From positions 49,534 through 113,533 of the forward strand of contig NZ_JBHLWI010000008.1 in assembly GCF_042432905.1 (NCBI RefSeq): DNA of 64,000 nucleotides, in the 5' to 3' direction. The position numbers and the translations under genes were made by a program. Shown one piece after another: positions 1 through 8,776 of the stretch (positions are counted from its first letter, which is position 1; each line of letters starts with the position of its first letter). The stretch is from Fontibacter flavus. Its GTDB lineage: Bacteria; Bacteroidota; Bacteroidia; Cytophagales; Cyclobacteriaceae. Below the pieces are notes generated by a model. It was not told the DNA's origin. It searched no databases and was given only the letters and a program-made list of their open reading frames with translations.

Positions 1-616
1 ATTTGACCTTTCCAAGTACCATGTCATCTTACTTCCATCCAGCTGGGGAACTTACCTCAATGAAAACAATATGAAGAAAGTGATGGATTGGGTAAGAAAT
101 GGCGGTAAACTGATCGCTATCGAAAATGCCCTGAATGCTTTTGCAGATAAAAATGGATTTGACCTGAGCCGATATGATACGGAAGAGGAGAAAAAGGCTG
201 CCGAGAAAGAGCAGAAAGAAATCCAAAATGTAGAAAGACTGGAACCGTATCAGGAAAGAGAGCGTCTGGCCATTTCCAATACAGCGGCAGGTGCCATCTA
301 CGAAGTGAGAATGGATGAAACCCATCCACTGTCTTATGGTATGGGAGGCAAATTTTATACCCTGAAAAATAACGGTTCAAGGTTCTCTTACCTAACCAAT
401 GGTGTCAACGCAGGTATTATCCCTGGCAATGATGCCTACAGATTTGGCTACATCGGCAACAAAATCAAGCCAAAGATGGCGAAATCCATGGTGTACGGCG
501 TGGAATCCCAGGGAAGGGGACAGATCGTCTACATGGTGGACAACCCTATGTTCCGTTCCTTCTGGGAAAGCGGCAAGCTGTTGATGGCAAATGCTGTTTT
601 CTTTGTAGGACAATAG
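1..616 (+). CDS. Probable M14-family zinc carboxypeptidase, C-terminal fragment
   Basis: The reading frame is open from base 2 to the stop at 614-616, so the gene starts outside the window; an internal ATG at 71 is not its real start. The visible 204 residues contain HVILLPSSWGTYLNEN, then KVMDWVRNGGKLIAIENAL, a Lys/Glu-rich stretch and a closing SGKLLMANAVFFVGQ. This resembles the amidotransferase-like C-terminal domain that follows the peptidase domain in large Bacteroidota M14 carboxypeptidases (family recognition from memory). The catalytic zinc-binding part is not in the window, so activity cannot be judged. The product is probably exported, as the family usually is. Another protein with a ThuA/GATase-like tail is the main alternative. 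Confidence 0.6.
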   Translation, partial: FDLSKYHVILLPSSWGTYLNENNMKKVMDWVRNGGKLIAIENALNAFADKNGFDLSRYDTEEEKKAAEKEQKEIQNVERLEPYQERERLAISNTAAGAIYEVRMDETHPLSYGMGGKFYTLKNNGSRFSYLTNGVNAGIIPGNDAYRFGYIGNKIKPKMAKSMVYGVESQGRGQIVYMVDNPMFRSFWESGKLLMANAVFFVGQ

Positions 617-829
617 GAGAGGCGAGAGTTTAGAAACGAGAGTTTAGAGACAAGAAGCTAGACCCGATCTGTGTAAAAATGGAGATTTTGTACCAAGTAC
701 GAAGTACCATGTACCAAGAAAAAGTTCGAGTAAATTACAAGCAAGCTTGCCTAACTTTTGGTAGGAGGTGAGAGTTTAGCGTCAAGAAACAAGACTCTGG
801 TAGGAGTCTAATACCGACAGGTTATTTGC

Positions 830-894
830 CCCGAGTTGCCACTCGGGTCTTGAAGAGAGTAATTGACCCGGTCCTCCCAACTCCGATAGGAGTT
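830..894. repeat. REP-like hairpin pair
   Basis: CCCGAGT (830-836) pairs with ACTCGGG (841-847) across a TGCC loop, and AACTCC (879-884) pairs with GGAGTT (889-894) across GATA. A third small hairpin, AGACTC/GAGTCT, lies just upstream at 792-809. Clusters of short hairpins of this kind are common intergenic elements in Bacteroidota; no protein is encoded. Confidence 0.5.
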
Positions 895-957
895 CAATGA
901 ATGACTTGAATACTGATTTTCCGAAAACAAAGATAAAATTTAAAATTGAAAACAAAT

Positions 958-1030
958 ACCCGATAATTCTACTAGTCTACTAGTAAGATTATCGGGTATT
1001 TTATCTATTGGACTAGTAAAATTATCGGAT
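958..1030. repeat. Imperfect 18-base palindrome plus extra arm copy
   Basis: Left arm ACCCGATAATTCTACTAG (958-975) pairs with right arm CTAGTAAGATTATCGGGT (980-997) with two mismatches and a 4-base loop, followed by TATTTTAT. The right arm recurs as a direct copy at 1013-1030 with two changes. The first hairpin with its T-rich tail could act as a terminator for the upstream peptidase gene, but the extra copy suggests a repeat element. Confidence 0.55.
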
Positions 1031-1139
1031 TTTATCTCTAAGCGAGCAACCAAAAAACTACACTTGACAGATTTATTCATACCTCCTCTGTAAGCCTAGT
1101 GAACGTGGTTATCGAATTTAAAAGAGGAAGAAAAAAAGT

Positions 1140-1411
1140 ATGTCTGTGGAAATCACAAAACAAGATCAGCTTAAAAGTCCAAGCTTCTTTTTCACTTCAA
1201 AAATTTATTTTTATAATGTCAGCCTGCTCAAATGACCTCAAACTTAAGGGCGATAAACACCTTCAACTTAATTTTTAATCTCAAAAAAAGTGTTCTGCAA
1301 GAAATAGAAAAAGAAACCTCCATCAGCAGGCCCGAGTCTATCGTAGAAGCCATTTTCACCCAACCCTACACCAAGGTAAAGGCAAAAAACATATGGTTTA
1401 TTTGGAAATAA
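1140..1411 (+). pseudogene. Possible degraded gene fragment (two frames)
   Basis: An ATG at 1140 opens a 31-codon frame (MSVEITKQDQLKSPSFF...) that stops at 1233-1235; an overlapping frame, open from 1217 with an ATG at 1232, continues for 58 codons to 1409-1411 and includes LKKSVLQEIEKETSISR and EAIFTQPYTKV. The amino-acid texture is protein-like and the second part faintly recalls the C-terminal winged-helix end of Fic/DOC proteins, which is only an impression. A single frameshift would join the two. The end overlaps the terminal codons of the minus-strand TolB-type gene. Chance open frames are a real alternative. Confidence 0.22.
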
Positions 1412-2951
1412 GAATTTCACCAAAGTAGTTTTTCCCAGAATTACTGACAAAAGAGATGGATTGACTATCGGGAGACCAGGAGGGCACATTGATAGTTCCC
1501 TGTCCTCCATATAAATAAGCAATAACTCTTGGTGCCCCTCCGGAAGTTGGCATTAATTTTAACTCCACCCGCTTATAAGAGGGATGGCTGTTCCTTGGAA
1601 TATCCTCGGGAAAAGCAATATAGGCTATCCATTTCCCATCCGGTGAAATATGGGGAAACCAATTATTATATTGGTCAAAAGTCAATTGCTCGGGATCTGA
1701 ACCATCAGGTTTCATTCTCCAAATCTGCATTGTCCCGGATGCACTGCCATTATAATAAATATACTTTTCATCGGGAGAATATTCGCATCCATCTACATGT
1801 TCCCATGGTTTGGTTGAAGTAAGCGCAATTTCTTCGCCCCCATGAATATTCTTCTTATAAATATCATAGGATTGTTTTTCTCCCCTCTGTCCAACATAGA
1901 GAACTTCTTCATTGTTAGGCGCCCAGCCATGCCAGTAAGACGGTGTTTCTTCAGTTACCAATTTGGGTTCTCCTCCTTCCAAGGGGAGTACATACACCGT
2001 AGAGCCCCAACCTGGATATCCCTCTCTTTGATGACTTATGGCCAATAATTTCCCATCAAAAGAAATCCCATGATCATTGTTATTTTTATCTGCAAATCCA
2101 GTATTGAGCTTTTCAAGATTACCCCCTTCTACAGGAATGGTGTACAAAGAACCATCCATATTGATCAATAACTTTCTGCCGTCAGGCATCCAGTTTGGAG
2201 CCTCAAATCTCCCGTCTTTTTCATAGATAACCTTTCTTAGCCCGGTAAAAACATTCATGGTTTCCAGACGACAACCCAAATATCCTTCCCTTCCGGGATT
2301 GTAATTTTCCCCTACGGGCCTGTCCAACCGAACATTCCAAACTTTTGCCTGTTCCGAAACATTCTCGTTATGGGAACTGATAAAAATTCCTCCTAAGACA
2401 CTTCCTTTCAATGCTGACATTTTGTGCGAACCGATTACCTGAAGTGGCTCACCCGAATGTGCCGCCCTCATGATAAACTCGTTTCCGGAACGTTCCAATT
2501 GTAAAATGGAATAATGGCTCTTCGGGGGAAAAATCTCATCTTCCGGGTCTCTCATAAAGGCCCCTTTTAACTCTCTCCATTGCAGGACCGTCAATCCATC
2601 TCCATGTAAGGTTGCCGTAATATGGGCAGCATTGTCATCTTCTGATTCTCTGATCATCAAACCTACTTTTCGGTGGGGATCAGCACCATCGCCCACAAAC
2701 TCAAAATTGGCCGTTAAGATGAAATCTCCTTCAATTTTTTCAAAAGCATAGTGAAACTCATCCCTTTCAAACCAGATGTTATATCCTGCTCCCTTGAGAT
2801 GGTAGGACTGAGTTTGTGAATCAAATACCGTTTCACCTTTGAGTTTGGGCATACCTATATCTTTTACATGACTGAATATTCCAACTTTTGTTCCTTGTGC
2901 AAAGGCAAATTGAACAAGAAAAAAGCCAATTAGGGCAATTAAGTATTTCAT
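1398..2951 (-). CDS. Secreted TolB-type beta-propeller protein with N-terminal laminin-G-like domain
   Basis: A 517-residue protein that begins with a signal peptide (MKYLIALIGFFLVQFAFAQ). Residues about 25-210 look like a DUF1349/concanavalin-type sandwich (DPHRKVGLMIRESEDDNAAH, then LQLERSGNEF). Residues about 225-515 carry the repeated propeller motifs of TolB/PD40 proteins, for instance SPDEKYIYYNGS and SPDGKWIAYIAF. Such proteins are periplasmic or surface-exposed in Bacteroidota and are often annotated as TolB-like biopolymer-transport proteins; a true Tol-Pal role is not implied, since no tol genes are nearby. It is transcribed divergently from the TonB receptor at 3210 across 258 bases, so the two could share a control region. 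Confidence 0.75.
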   Translation of the reverse strand: MKYLIALIGFFLVQFAFAQGTKVGIFSHVKDIGMPKLKGETVFDSQTQSYHLKGAGYNIWFERDEFHYAFEKIEGDFILTANFEFVGDGADPHRKVGLMIRESEDDNAAHITATLHGDGLTVLQWRELKGAFMRDPEDEIFPPKSHYSILQLERSGNEFIMRAAHSGEPLQVIGSHKMSALKGSVLGGIFISSHNENVSEQAKVWNVRLDRPVGENYNPGREGYLGCRLETMNVFTGLRKVIYEKDGRFEAPNWMPDGRKLLINMDGSLYTIPVEGGNLEKLNTGFADKNNNDHGISFDGKLLAISHQREGYPGWGSTVYVLPLEGGEPKLVTEETPSYWHGWAPNNEEVLYVGQRGEKQSYDIYKKNIHGGEEIALTSTKPWEHVDGCEYSPDEKYIYYNGSASGTMQIWRMKPDGSDPEQLTFDQYNNWFPHISPDGKWIAYIAFPEDIPRNSHPSYKRVELKLMPTSGGAPRVIAYLYGGQGTINVPSWSPDSQSISFVSNSGKNYFGEILISK

Positions 2952-3209
2952 TGTTTTGGTGTTTAAATAAGAATTATATCAAAAAATCGGGTGCTTCTCA
3001 TCATTTCATGATGGTTGAAAAATTTAGGAAAAAAAATCCACATTTTGGGCAAATCCCATGTTTCTCTGAATCAGAACATATTACAAGTTCTTCCTTCATT
3101 CACTGAAATTCCAGCTAACTGACATTTCAATCATCAAATTCAACACTTCAGTCAGTTTAAATTTTTCGGGTGTGGTTTCTTCCCCAATTTTGAATCAAAT
3201 CTTATTGCC

Positions 3210-5360
3210 ATGAAAATTCTATTAGCAATTTGTTTCCTTTTTGTCATTAACCTGAGTGAAGCCCAATCCATCATCAAGGGTACGGTAAAAGACCCTAAGG
3301 GGATTACCATCCCTGGGGTAAATATTTATCTTAAAGGAACTTTTGAGGGAACTTCCTCAGAAATCGATGGGACATATAGCTTAGAAGTAGAAAAGCAAGG
3401 TACCTATATCCTTATTTTCCAGTCCATGGGTTACAACCCTCAGGAAATTGAGGTGGTATTGAATGGAACAGAACTGATTTTGAATCCTGTATTAAGAGAA
3501 TCTATTAACGAAATGACTGCTGTAACTATAAGCGCCGGGGCCATGGAAGCATCAGATGAGAAAAAAGCAGTGGTCTTAAGGCCTATAGATATTGTAACAG
3601 TCCCTTCCGCCATGGGAGATATTATCGGAGCCTTTCAAACTTTGCCTGGAACTGCCAACGTAGGGAATGATGGACGATTGTTTGTAAGAGGAGGCGATGC
3701 AAGCGAAACAGCTATTTTTATTGATGGGTTGAAGGTAGGAAATGCTTTTGGGACTACGGCTGCAAATGTACCCACCCGTACCCGGTTCAATCCCAACCTC
3801 TTCAAAGGCTCATTTTTCAGTACAGGAGGATATTCCGCTGAATATGGACATGCCCTATCCTCAGCGCTTGCATTGAACACCGTAGATTTTCCTCAAAGAA
3901 GCCAAGGGGATATCAGTCTGATGTCAGTGGGCGGAGGATTTACCCAAACTTTGGCAGGTGAGAAAAATAGCCTGACCGCTTCTGCTAATTATTTTGATCT
4001 TTTGCCCTATCAGTCCCTTGTCAGGCAAAATTTTGATTGGGAGCGTGCAACCTATGGATGGGATATGGAGGTTTCTGCACGACAAAAATGGGGCAAAAAC
4101 GGAATGGTCAAAGTCTTTGCACATACCGAAGCCGGTGGTATGCAAATCTGGCAGCCCATCCCTGGTATTGAAGGCCGAGGTCAGTTAGTAAATCTCAAGA
4201 ACCACTATTCCTTTGCCCAGACTTCTTTCAGACAATTTGGCAAAAATGAATGGACATATTATGGAGGGATTTCTTTCTCTCACAATGTGGATGAATACCT
4301 AGTCGATCAAGTGGATATGCGAAACCAAAACCAGGTGTTGCACAGCAAATTGGTTGGGGTAAAAGAATTTTCTGATAGATTTTCCTTGAAAAGCGGCATC
4401 GAATCATACCTGTTCAAATATGAAGAAAGACTTAGATCCGAAAACCTCGGTAGAAATTTCCAAGATCTTCAGGCAACTATCTTTACTGAAGCGGATTATT
4501 ACATAAATAATAGTCTTGTTCTAAGGGGAGGATTAAGAGGAGGAAACAGCACTTTGGCTAATCAGGCCTGGGTAGACCCAAGGTTATCCTTTGCTTACAA
4601 GTTTAAGGATGGCGGCCAACTTTCCCTTGCAGCGGGTCAGTTCAGCCAAATGCCTGTGGAAGAACTTAGAGTTATCGAACCATCAGTACGGAATGTACGG
4701 TCTGACCATTTAATTCTGAATTACTTCCTAAGCAAAAATGGAAGAACCGTTAGAGCTGAAGCCTTTTATAAAGATTATAAAAATTTATTGACTTACGAAG
4801 GTTTTAGATTCCAATACCATACCATTAACCAAGTTGGAGAGGGCTTTGCAAGGGGATTTGATTTCTTTTACAGGGATCAGAAAAGTTTCAAAAACACAGA
4901 CTTTTGGATCACATACAGTTTTGTTGACAGCAAGAGACAATATGCACAATTTACAGAATGGGTGCAACCTGGATTTGCCCCAAGGAATAACGGGTCAATT
5001 GTGGTGAAGCATTTTATTTCTACCCTCAAATCCCAATTAGGCATTTCATTCAGCATCAATGATGGTTACACCTATCATGACCCAAATTTGCCAGGGCAAA
5101 TGAATTCCAAAACTAAAGGATTTCAGGATTTGAGTTTAGGCTGGAGTTACTTAGCTAAACCAAACTTGATCATTCATATGGCCTGTTCCAATGTGTTCGG
5201 CAGGGACAATATTTTCGGCTATCAGTTCAGTCCTATCCCCAATGAAAACGGGGTTTATGAATCCCTTCCCGTTAGACAGACTGCCCCAAGGTTTATTTTC
5301 CTGGGTATATTCCTTACCCTCAGTAAAGACAAAACAGCTAATCAATTAAACAACTTATAA
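3210..5360 (+). CDS. TonB-dependent receptor (carboxypeptidase-regulatory domain type)
   Basis: A 716-residue outer-membrane protein with an 18-residue signal peptide ending LSEAQS. Residues about 20-110 form the carboxypeptidase-regulatory-like domain (IKGTVKDPKGITIPGVNIYL), about 130-230 the plug (LFVRGGDASETAIFIDGLKV) and the rest the beta barrel. It is short for a SusC-type receptor and no SusD gene follows, so glycan uptake is unlikely; the ligand is unknown. A TPR protein begins 12 bases downstream and the co-directional genes continue to a LytS/LytTR pair, suggesting one transcription unit, possibly autoregulated by that pair (inference). Confidence 0.87.
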   Translation: MKILLAICFLFVINLSEAQSIIKGTVKDPKGITIPGVNIYLKGTFEGTSSEIDGTYSLEVEKQGTYILIFQSMGYNPQEIEVVLNGTELILNPVLRESINEMTAVTISAGAMEASDEKKAVVLRPIDIVTVPSAMGDIIGAFQTLPGTANVGNDGRLFVRGGDASETAIFIDGLKVGNAFGTTAANVPTRTRFNPNLFKGSFFSTGGYSAEYGHALSSALALNTVDFPQRSQGDISLMSVGGGFTQTLAGEKNSLTASANYFDLLPYQSLVRQNFDWERATYGWDMEVSARQKWGKNGMVKVFAHTEAGGMQIWQPIPGIEGRGQLVNLKNHYSFAQTSFRQFGKNEWTYYGGISFSHNVDEYLVDQVDMRNQNQVLHSKLVGVKEFSDRFSLKSGIESYLFKYEERLRSENLGRNFQDLQATIFTEADYYINNSLVLRGGLRGGNSTLANQAWVDPRLSFAYKFKDGGQLSLAAGQFSQMPVEELRVIEPSVRNVRSDHLILNYFLSKNGRTVRAEAFYKDYKNLLTYEGFRFQYHTINQVGEGFARGFDFFYRDQKSFKNTDFWITYSFVDSKRQYAQFTEWVQPGFAPRNNGSIVVKHFISTLKSQLGISFSINDGYTYHDPNLPGQMNSKTKGFQDLSLGWSYLAKPNLIIHMACSNVFGRDNIFGYQFSPIPNENGVYESLPVRQTAPRFIFLGIFLTLSKDKTANQLNNL

Positions 5361-5372
5361 AATATAAAATCC

Positions 5373-6026
5373 ATGAAAAAGTACAGTTTAGCAATTCTCG
5401 TACTGATGTTGATTTCAATAATTTCCCCAGCTTCCAATGATGCCTATGAAAATGCCATGCGTAAGGAACTCCAGGGCATGAAAAAAGCAGTCAGTTCAAC
5501 TGATCTTCAAAAGTCAGCCAATGGTTTTGCCAGGATCGCGGCAATGATGCCGGAAGAATGGCTGCCGGATTATTATGCGGCTTTGGCTTTGGCGAATGCA
5601 GGGTTTAGAAGCCAAGGTGGTGCGGATGAAAAGGATGCATTTTTCGCCCAGGCTAAAAAATATGCGGATAAAGCTGCAACCATTTCCCCCAACAACTCTG
5701 AGATTGTGGCCCTTCAGGGATTTATCACCATGGGTGAACTGGCAGTGGATCCCAATTCCAGGGGACAGCATTTGTCCGGAGTTGCCATGCAGACATTTGG
5801 TAAGGCAGTGGAGCTGAACAGGCAGAATCCAAGGGCCATCATGATGCTTGGACAGATGGAATTGGGAATGGCCCGGTTTTTTGGACAGGGCCCTGAAAAG
5901 GCTTGTGGATTGATCAAATCCAGTTTGGAATTATTTGAAAAAGAGGAGGCCAATAGCCAAGAAGAAACTATCCAACCTACTTGGGGAAAAGAGATGGCCT
6001 TACAACTGCAAGATGTGTGTAACTAA
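5373..6026 (+). CDS. Exported TPR-like protein
   Basis: A 217-residue protein with a hydrophobic signal sequence (KKYSLAILVLMLISIISP). The rest is helical with TPR-like pairs, for example DYYAALALANAGF, AKKYADKAATISPNNSEIVA and AVELNRQNPRAIMMLGQMEL. It starts 12 bases after the TonB receptor, so the two are almost certainly co-transcribed; a periplasmic helper role for the receptor is plausible but unproven. No catalytic motif is visible. Conserved as a hypothetical protein in related bacteria as far as I can tell. Confidence 0.7.
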   Translation: MKKYSLAILVLMLISIISPASNDAYENAMRKELQGMKKAVSSTDLQKSANGFARIAAMMPEEWLPDYYAALALANAGFRSQGGADEKDAFFAQAKKYADKAATISPNNSEIVALQGFITMGELAVDPNSRGQHLSGVAMQTFGKAVELNRQNPRAIMMLGQMELGMARFFGQGPEKACGLIKSSLELFEKEEANSQEETIQPTWGKEMALQLQDVCN

Positions 6027-6132
6027 ATTCAGAAAGATTATCGTTTTGGTTTTCAAGTCTACAGTAATTATTTCTTGAATCAAATGGCATTTCAGAGGTC
6101 TATCTATCCACGCAGAAAAAACAACTGACCCC

Positions 6133-6624
6133 ATGATACATAATGAAATCGGACTGGTGCATGTGATCGCATCAGTCCTCGCATTGATTACCGGCACTTG
6201 GGTACTTCTTTCGAAGAAAGGAAGTAAAATCCACATCCGAATAGGCTATGTATATGTTTTTAGTATGGTCTTACTCTTGGGAACAGCTTTTAGTCTCTAT
6301 CATCTGTTTGGAAAATGGGGTATCTTCCATTACATGGCCATATTAAGTACTTTGACACTTGTCATGGGAATGCTTCCTGTTATCCAAAGACCTAGGAAAT
6401 CCTTAAGCGTTTACTATCATTTTTCGTGGATGTATTGGTCAGTTCTAGGTTTATATGCAGCCTTTATCAGTGAAATGCTGACAAGAGTACCCCAAACCCC
6501 ATTCTTTGGTATGGTTGGAATAGCCACTCTTGTCATCACTACTACAGGAGGGTACATTTTTAGAACCAAAAAGAAAAAATGGAAATATGAATTTTCTATA
6601 TTGGATAGACAAAACCATAAATAA
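6133..6624 (+). CDS. DUF2306-like four-helix membrane protein
   Basis: A 163-residue integral membrane protein with about four to five hydrophobic segments. The opening (HNEIGLVHVIASVLALITG) and the phrases GYVYVFSMV and HFSWMYWSVLGLYAAFISE match the pattern of the DUF2306 family, which has conserved His and aromatic residues in the membrane; its biochemical role is unknown. The stop codon overlaps the start of the next gene (TAATG), a sign of translational coupling. It sits inside the receptor-to-LytTR run, 106 bases after the TPR gene, where a separate promoter could lie. Confidence 0.7.
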   Translation: MIHNEIGLVHVIASVLALITGTWVLLSKKGSKIHIRIGYVYVFSMVLLLGTAFSLYHLFGKWGIFHYMAILSTLTLVMGMLPVIQRPRKSLSVYYHFSWMYWSVLGLYAAFISEMLTRVPQTPFFGMVGIATLVITTTGGYIFRTKKKKWKYEFSILDRQNHK

Positions 6625-6911
6625 TGAAAAAGCTTTCTTTCCTTTTGATGATTAGCATATTGGCAATTCTTCTTGCTGGTTGTGCTTCAGTTGAACCAAT
6701 CGATCCCTGCCTTCAGGGAAAATCCTATGGTTTCTTTTGGGGAGTCCTTCATGGTTTGATTGCCCCAATTTCATTATTGGTCAGTTTTTTTGATAAGGAG
6801 ACAGTCATGTATGCACAGAATAATTCTGGTTCCTGGTATGGATTGGGGTTTCTTATTGGCTCGGGAGGCTGGGGGATTCTTGCTTCAAATTCCTCCAAAA
6901 AAGGTAAATAA
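6624..6911 (+). CDS. Small putative lipoprotein
   Basis: A 95-residue protein with a lipobox at the end of its signal peptide (ILAILLAGC, Cys about residue 20). The mature part is short and has one hydrophobic stretch around FWGVLHGLIAPISLLVSF and a Gly-rich tail (GLGFLIGSGGWGILAS) that could be a second membrane-associated segment. Start ATG overlaps the preceding stop by one base. Similar small proteins of unknown function are found beside DUF2306 or LytTR genes in Bacteroidota; I do not know a function. Confidence 0.6.
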   Translation: MKKLSFLLMISILAILLAGCASVEPIDPCLQGKSYGFFWGVLHGLIAPISLLVSFFDKETVMYAQNNSGSWYGLGFLIGSGGWGILASNSSKKGK

Positions 6912-6923
6912 TTAAAAATCAAG

Positions 6924-8024
6924 ATGACAGAAAAAACAGCTTCATTTCCTGAGAAATATTCAAAAAAAGTATTCGCCTCGGCTACAATTTTTACATCCCT
7001 TCGGAAATTTTTACTTCTAAATCTTGGGATAGCCGCAGTTTTAATGCTGATCCAATGTCCAACCTGCCTACTTTCACTTGAAGGATTGAAGAGTATTTTC
7101 CCTGACTTTATTTTTTCCTTTTTGATGTCTTCCTCCATCAGTTTCGGTGGTTTCTATGTAGATGGATACTTCGACAGGAGGATTTCATGGATCCAACATC
7201 CTGTCAAAAGACTGGTATTAACAGCAGGGACATACCTGGTATATTGTTTTATTATCAGTTTTATACTGACTACGCTCTATGTTTTGGTAACAATTGAAGG
7301 TGTTACTCTCAGTAATATTTCCTGGACCCGAATGTTGGGAAATACGGTTTATCCCATTATTGTTGCTTTAATTATCATTTCCATATTTATTTCGAGATCC
7401 TGGCTATTTGAATGGAGAAATGCAGCGATTGAAGCCGAACAGCTTAAATCTGAAAAGCTGGCAAGTCAATACCAGTCCCTTAAAGACCAACTCAATCCCC
7501 ATTTCCTATTCAATTCCCTCAATGTGCTTTCCAATCTAGTCTATGAAAGTCCGGACAAATCCGCAGAATTTATACAGCAACTCTCCAAAATTTACCGATA
7601 TGTGCTGGATGTTCAACAGGAACAACTGGTAAGTCTGAAAAATGAACTTGATTTTGCGGAGCATTACCTTAGTCTTCAGAAAATCAGGTTTGAGGACAGT
7701 CTGGAATATTTTATAGATGTGGAACCCTCCCTAGATCTTTACCTTCCCCCGCTTTCCTTACAACTGTTGTTGGAAAATGCCATAAAACACAACATTGCTT
7801 CCGGGGAAAACCCTCTTAAAATCTTAATTGAACAAGTGGGCAACAACCTTATAGTGAGAAATATTCTTCAGCCTAAGCTGACTCAGAAAACTTCAAATAC
7901 GGGAATTGGCTTAGCTAATATTCAGAAGCGTTATGCTTTGTTGAGCGACCAGAAACCAAAAATCATGCAGACTGCCAAGGAATTTATTGTTGAACTTCCA
8001 CTTTTAAAAATCAGCCAGTCATGA
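6924..8024 (+). CDS. LytS/YehU-type membrane sensor histidine kinase
   Basis: A 366-residue kinase. Four hydrophobic segments occupy residues about 28-160, followed by a coiled-coil linker and the H-box DQLNPHFLFNSLNVL with the predicted phospho-acceptor His193. The N-box LLLENAIKHN and the short ATP-lid region (NTGIGLANIQKRY) follow, as in the His_kinase/HATPase_c pair of LytS-type kinases. There is no recognisable extracellular ligand domain, so the signal may be sensed within the membrane. The stop overlaps the start of the regulator gene (ATGA), so the two are translationally coupled. Confidence 0.9.
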   Translation: MTEKTASFPEKYSKKVFASATIFTSLRKFLLLNLGIAAVLMLIQCPTCLLSLEGLKSIFPDFIFSFLMSSSISFGGFYVDGYFDRRISWIQHPVKRLVLTAGTYLVYCFIISFILTTLYVLVTIEGVTLSNISWTRMLGNTVYPIIVALIIISIFISRSWLFEWRNAAIEAEQLKSEKLASQYQSLKDQLNPHFLFNSLNVLSNLVYESPDKSAEFIQQLSKIYRYVLDVQQEQLVSLKNELDFAEHYLSLQKIRFEDSLEYFIDVEPSLDLYLPPLSLQLLLENAIKHNIASGENPLKILIEQVGNNLIVRNILQPKLTQKTSNTGIGLANIQKRYALLSDQKPKIMQTAKEFIVELPLLKISQS

Positions 8025-8776
8025 AAGTCCTAATTATCGAAGACGAAAAGCCTGCCGCCAACCGTTTGAAACAACTGATACTGGAAGTACTTCCTGAAGC
8101 AAAAATCGACGGAAACCTGGAGAGTATTACTGCAGCTTCCCAGTGGTTAAAAACCAATGATGAGCCTGACCTCATTTTTTGTGACATCCAATTGGCAGAT
8201 GGTTTAAGTTTCGAAATATTCAACAGGGTGAAGGTGAACAGTCCTATAATATTTACAACGGCTTTTGACCAATACGCTATCAAAGCTTTCAAACTCAATT
8301 CCATTGATTACCTCCTAAAGCCCATCAGTCCAAAGGAATTGGAAGGTGCAGTTCAAAAGTTCAAAAGCCTTCAAATCAGACCGGTAGTGGACATCCATCA
8401 GCTTCAAGAGCTTTTAACCCCCAAACAAAAAGAATACAAAAGCAGGTTTATGGTCAAGATTGGGGAAAAAATCCAGGCAGTTCAGGCCTCTGAAGCTTCG
8501 TATTTTCTAAGTGAAGAGCGGGTAACTTTTTTGCATACCTTTGAAGGTAAACGTTATATTCTTGACTACACCTTGGACCAATTGGAGGCATTGCTGGATC
8601 CAAAGCAGTTTTTCAGGCTCAATAGGAAATACATAGCTGCAATTGAGGCCATTTCTGAAATCCATACTTATTCCAACAGTAGATTGAAAATTAAGCTAAA
8701 AGATTGTTCTGATAATGATATCCTCGTAAGTAGGGAAAAAGTGGGCGCAATGAAGGAATGGTTGGATGGGAAATAA
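8021..8776 (+). CDS. LytTR-family response regulator
   Basis: A 251-residue cytoplasmic regulator. The receiver domain (residues 1-120) starts VLIIEDEKPAANRL, has the phospho-acceptor Asp55 in FCDIQLADG and the conserved Lys in SIDYLLKPIS. The C-terminal LytTR DNA-binding domain spans about 145-250 (MVKIGEKIQAV, then FFRLNRKYIAAIEAI). It is the partner of the kinase whose last four bases it overlaps. The likely targets are in this locus, such as the TonB receptor at 3210, but no binding-site repeat was identified. Confidence 0.92.
   Translation: MKVLIIEDEKPAANRLKQLILEVLPEAKIDGNLESITAASQWLKTNDEPDLIFCDIQLADGLSFEIFNRVKVNSPIIFTTAFDQYAIKAFKLNSIDYLLKPISPKELEGAVQKFKSLQIRPVVDIHQLQELLTPKQKEYKSRFMVKIGEKIQAVQASEASYFLSEERVTFLHTFEGKRYILDYTLDQLEALLDPKQFFRLNRKYIAAIEAISEIHTYSNSRLKIKLKDCSDNDILVSREKVGAMKEWLDGK

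Larger units (their letters stand above)
617..1397. other. Repeat-rich spacer with possible gene remnant
   Basis: A 781-base gap between a plus-strand and a minus-strand gene end. It holds low-complexity GAGAGTTTAG-type DNA (620-660, 770-795), a run built from GTACCAAGTAC/GAAGTACC (690-720), three small hairpins (792-809, 830-847, 879-894), a long imperfect palindrome (958-997) with a further direct copy of one arm (1013-1030), and two short out-of-phase open stretches (1140-1235 and 1232-1411) that may be the ruins of a gene. I see no convincing intact gene. Confidence 0.6.
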
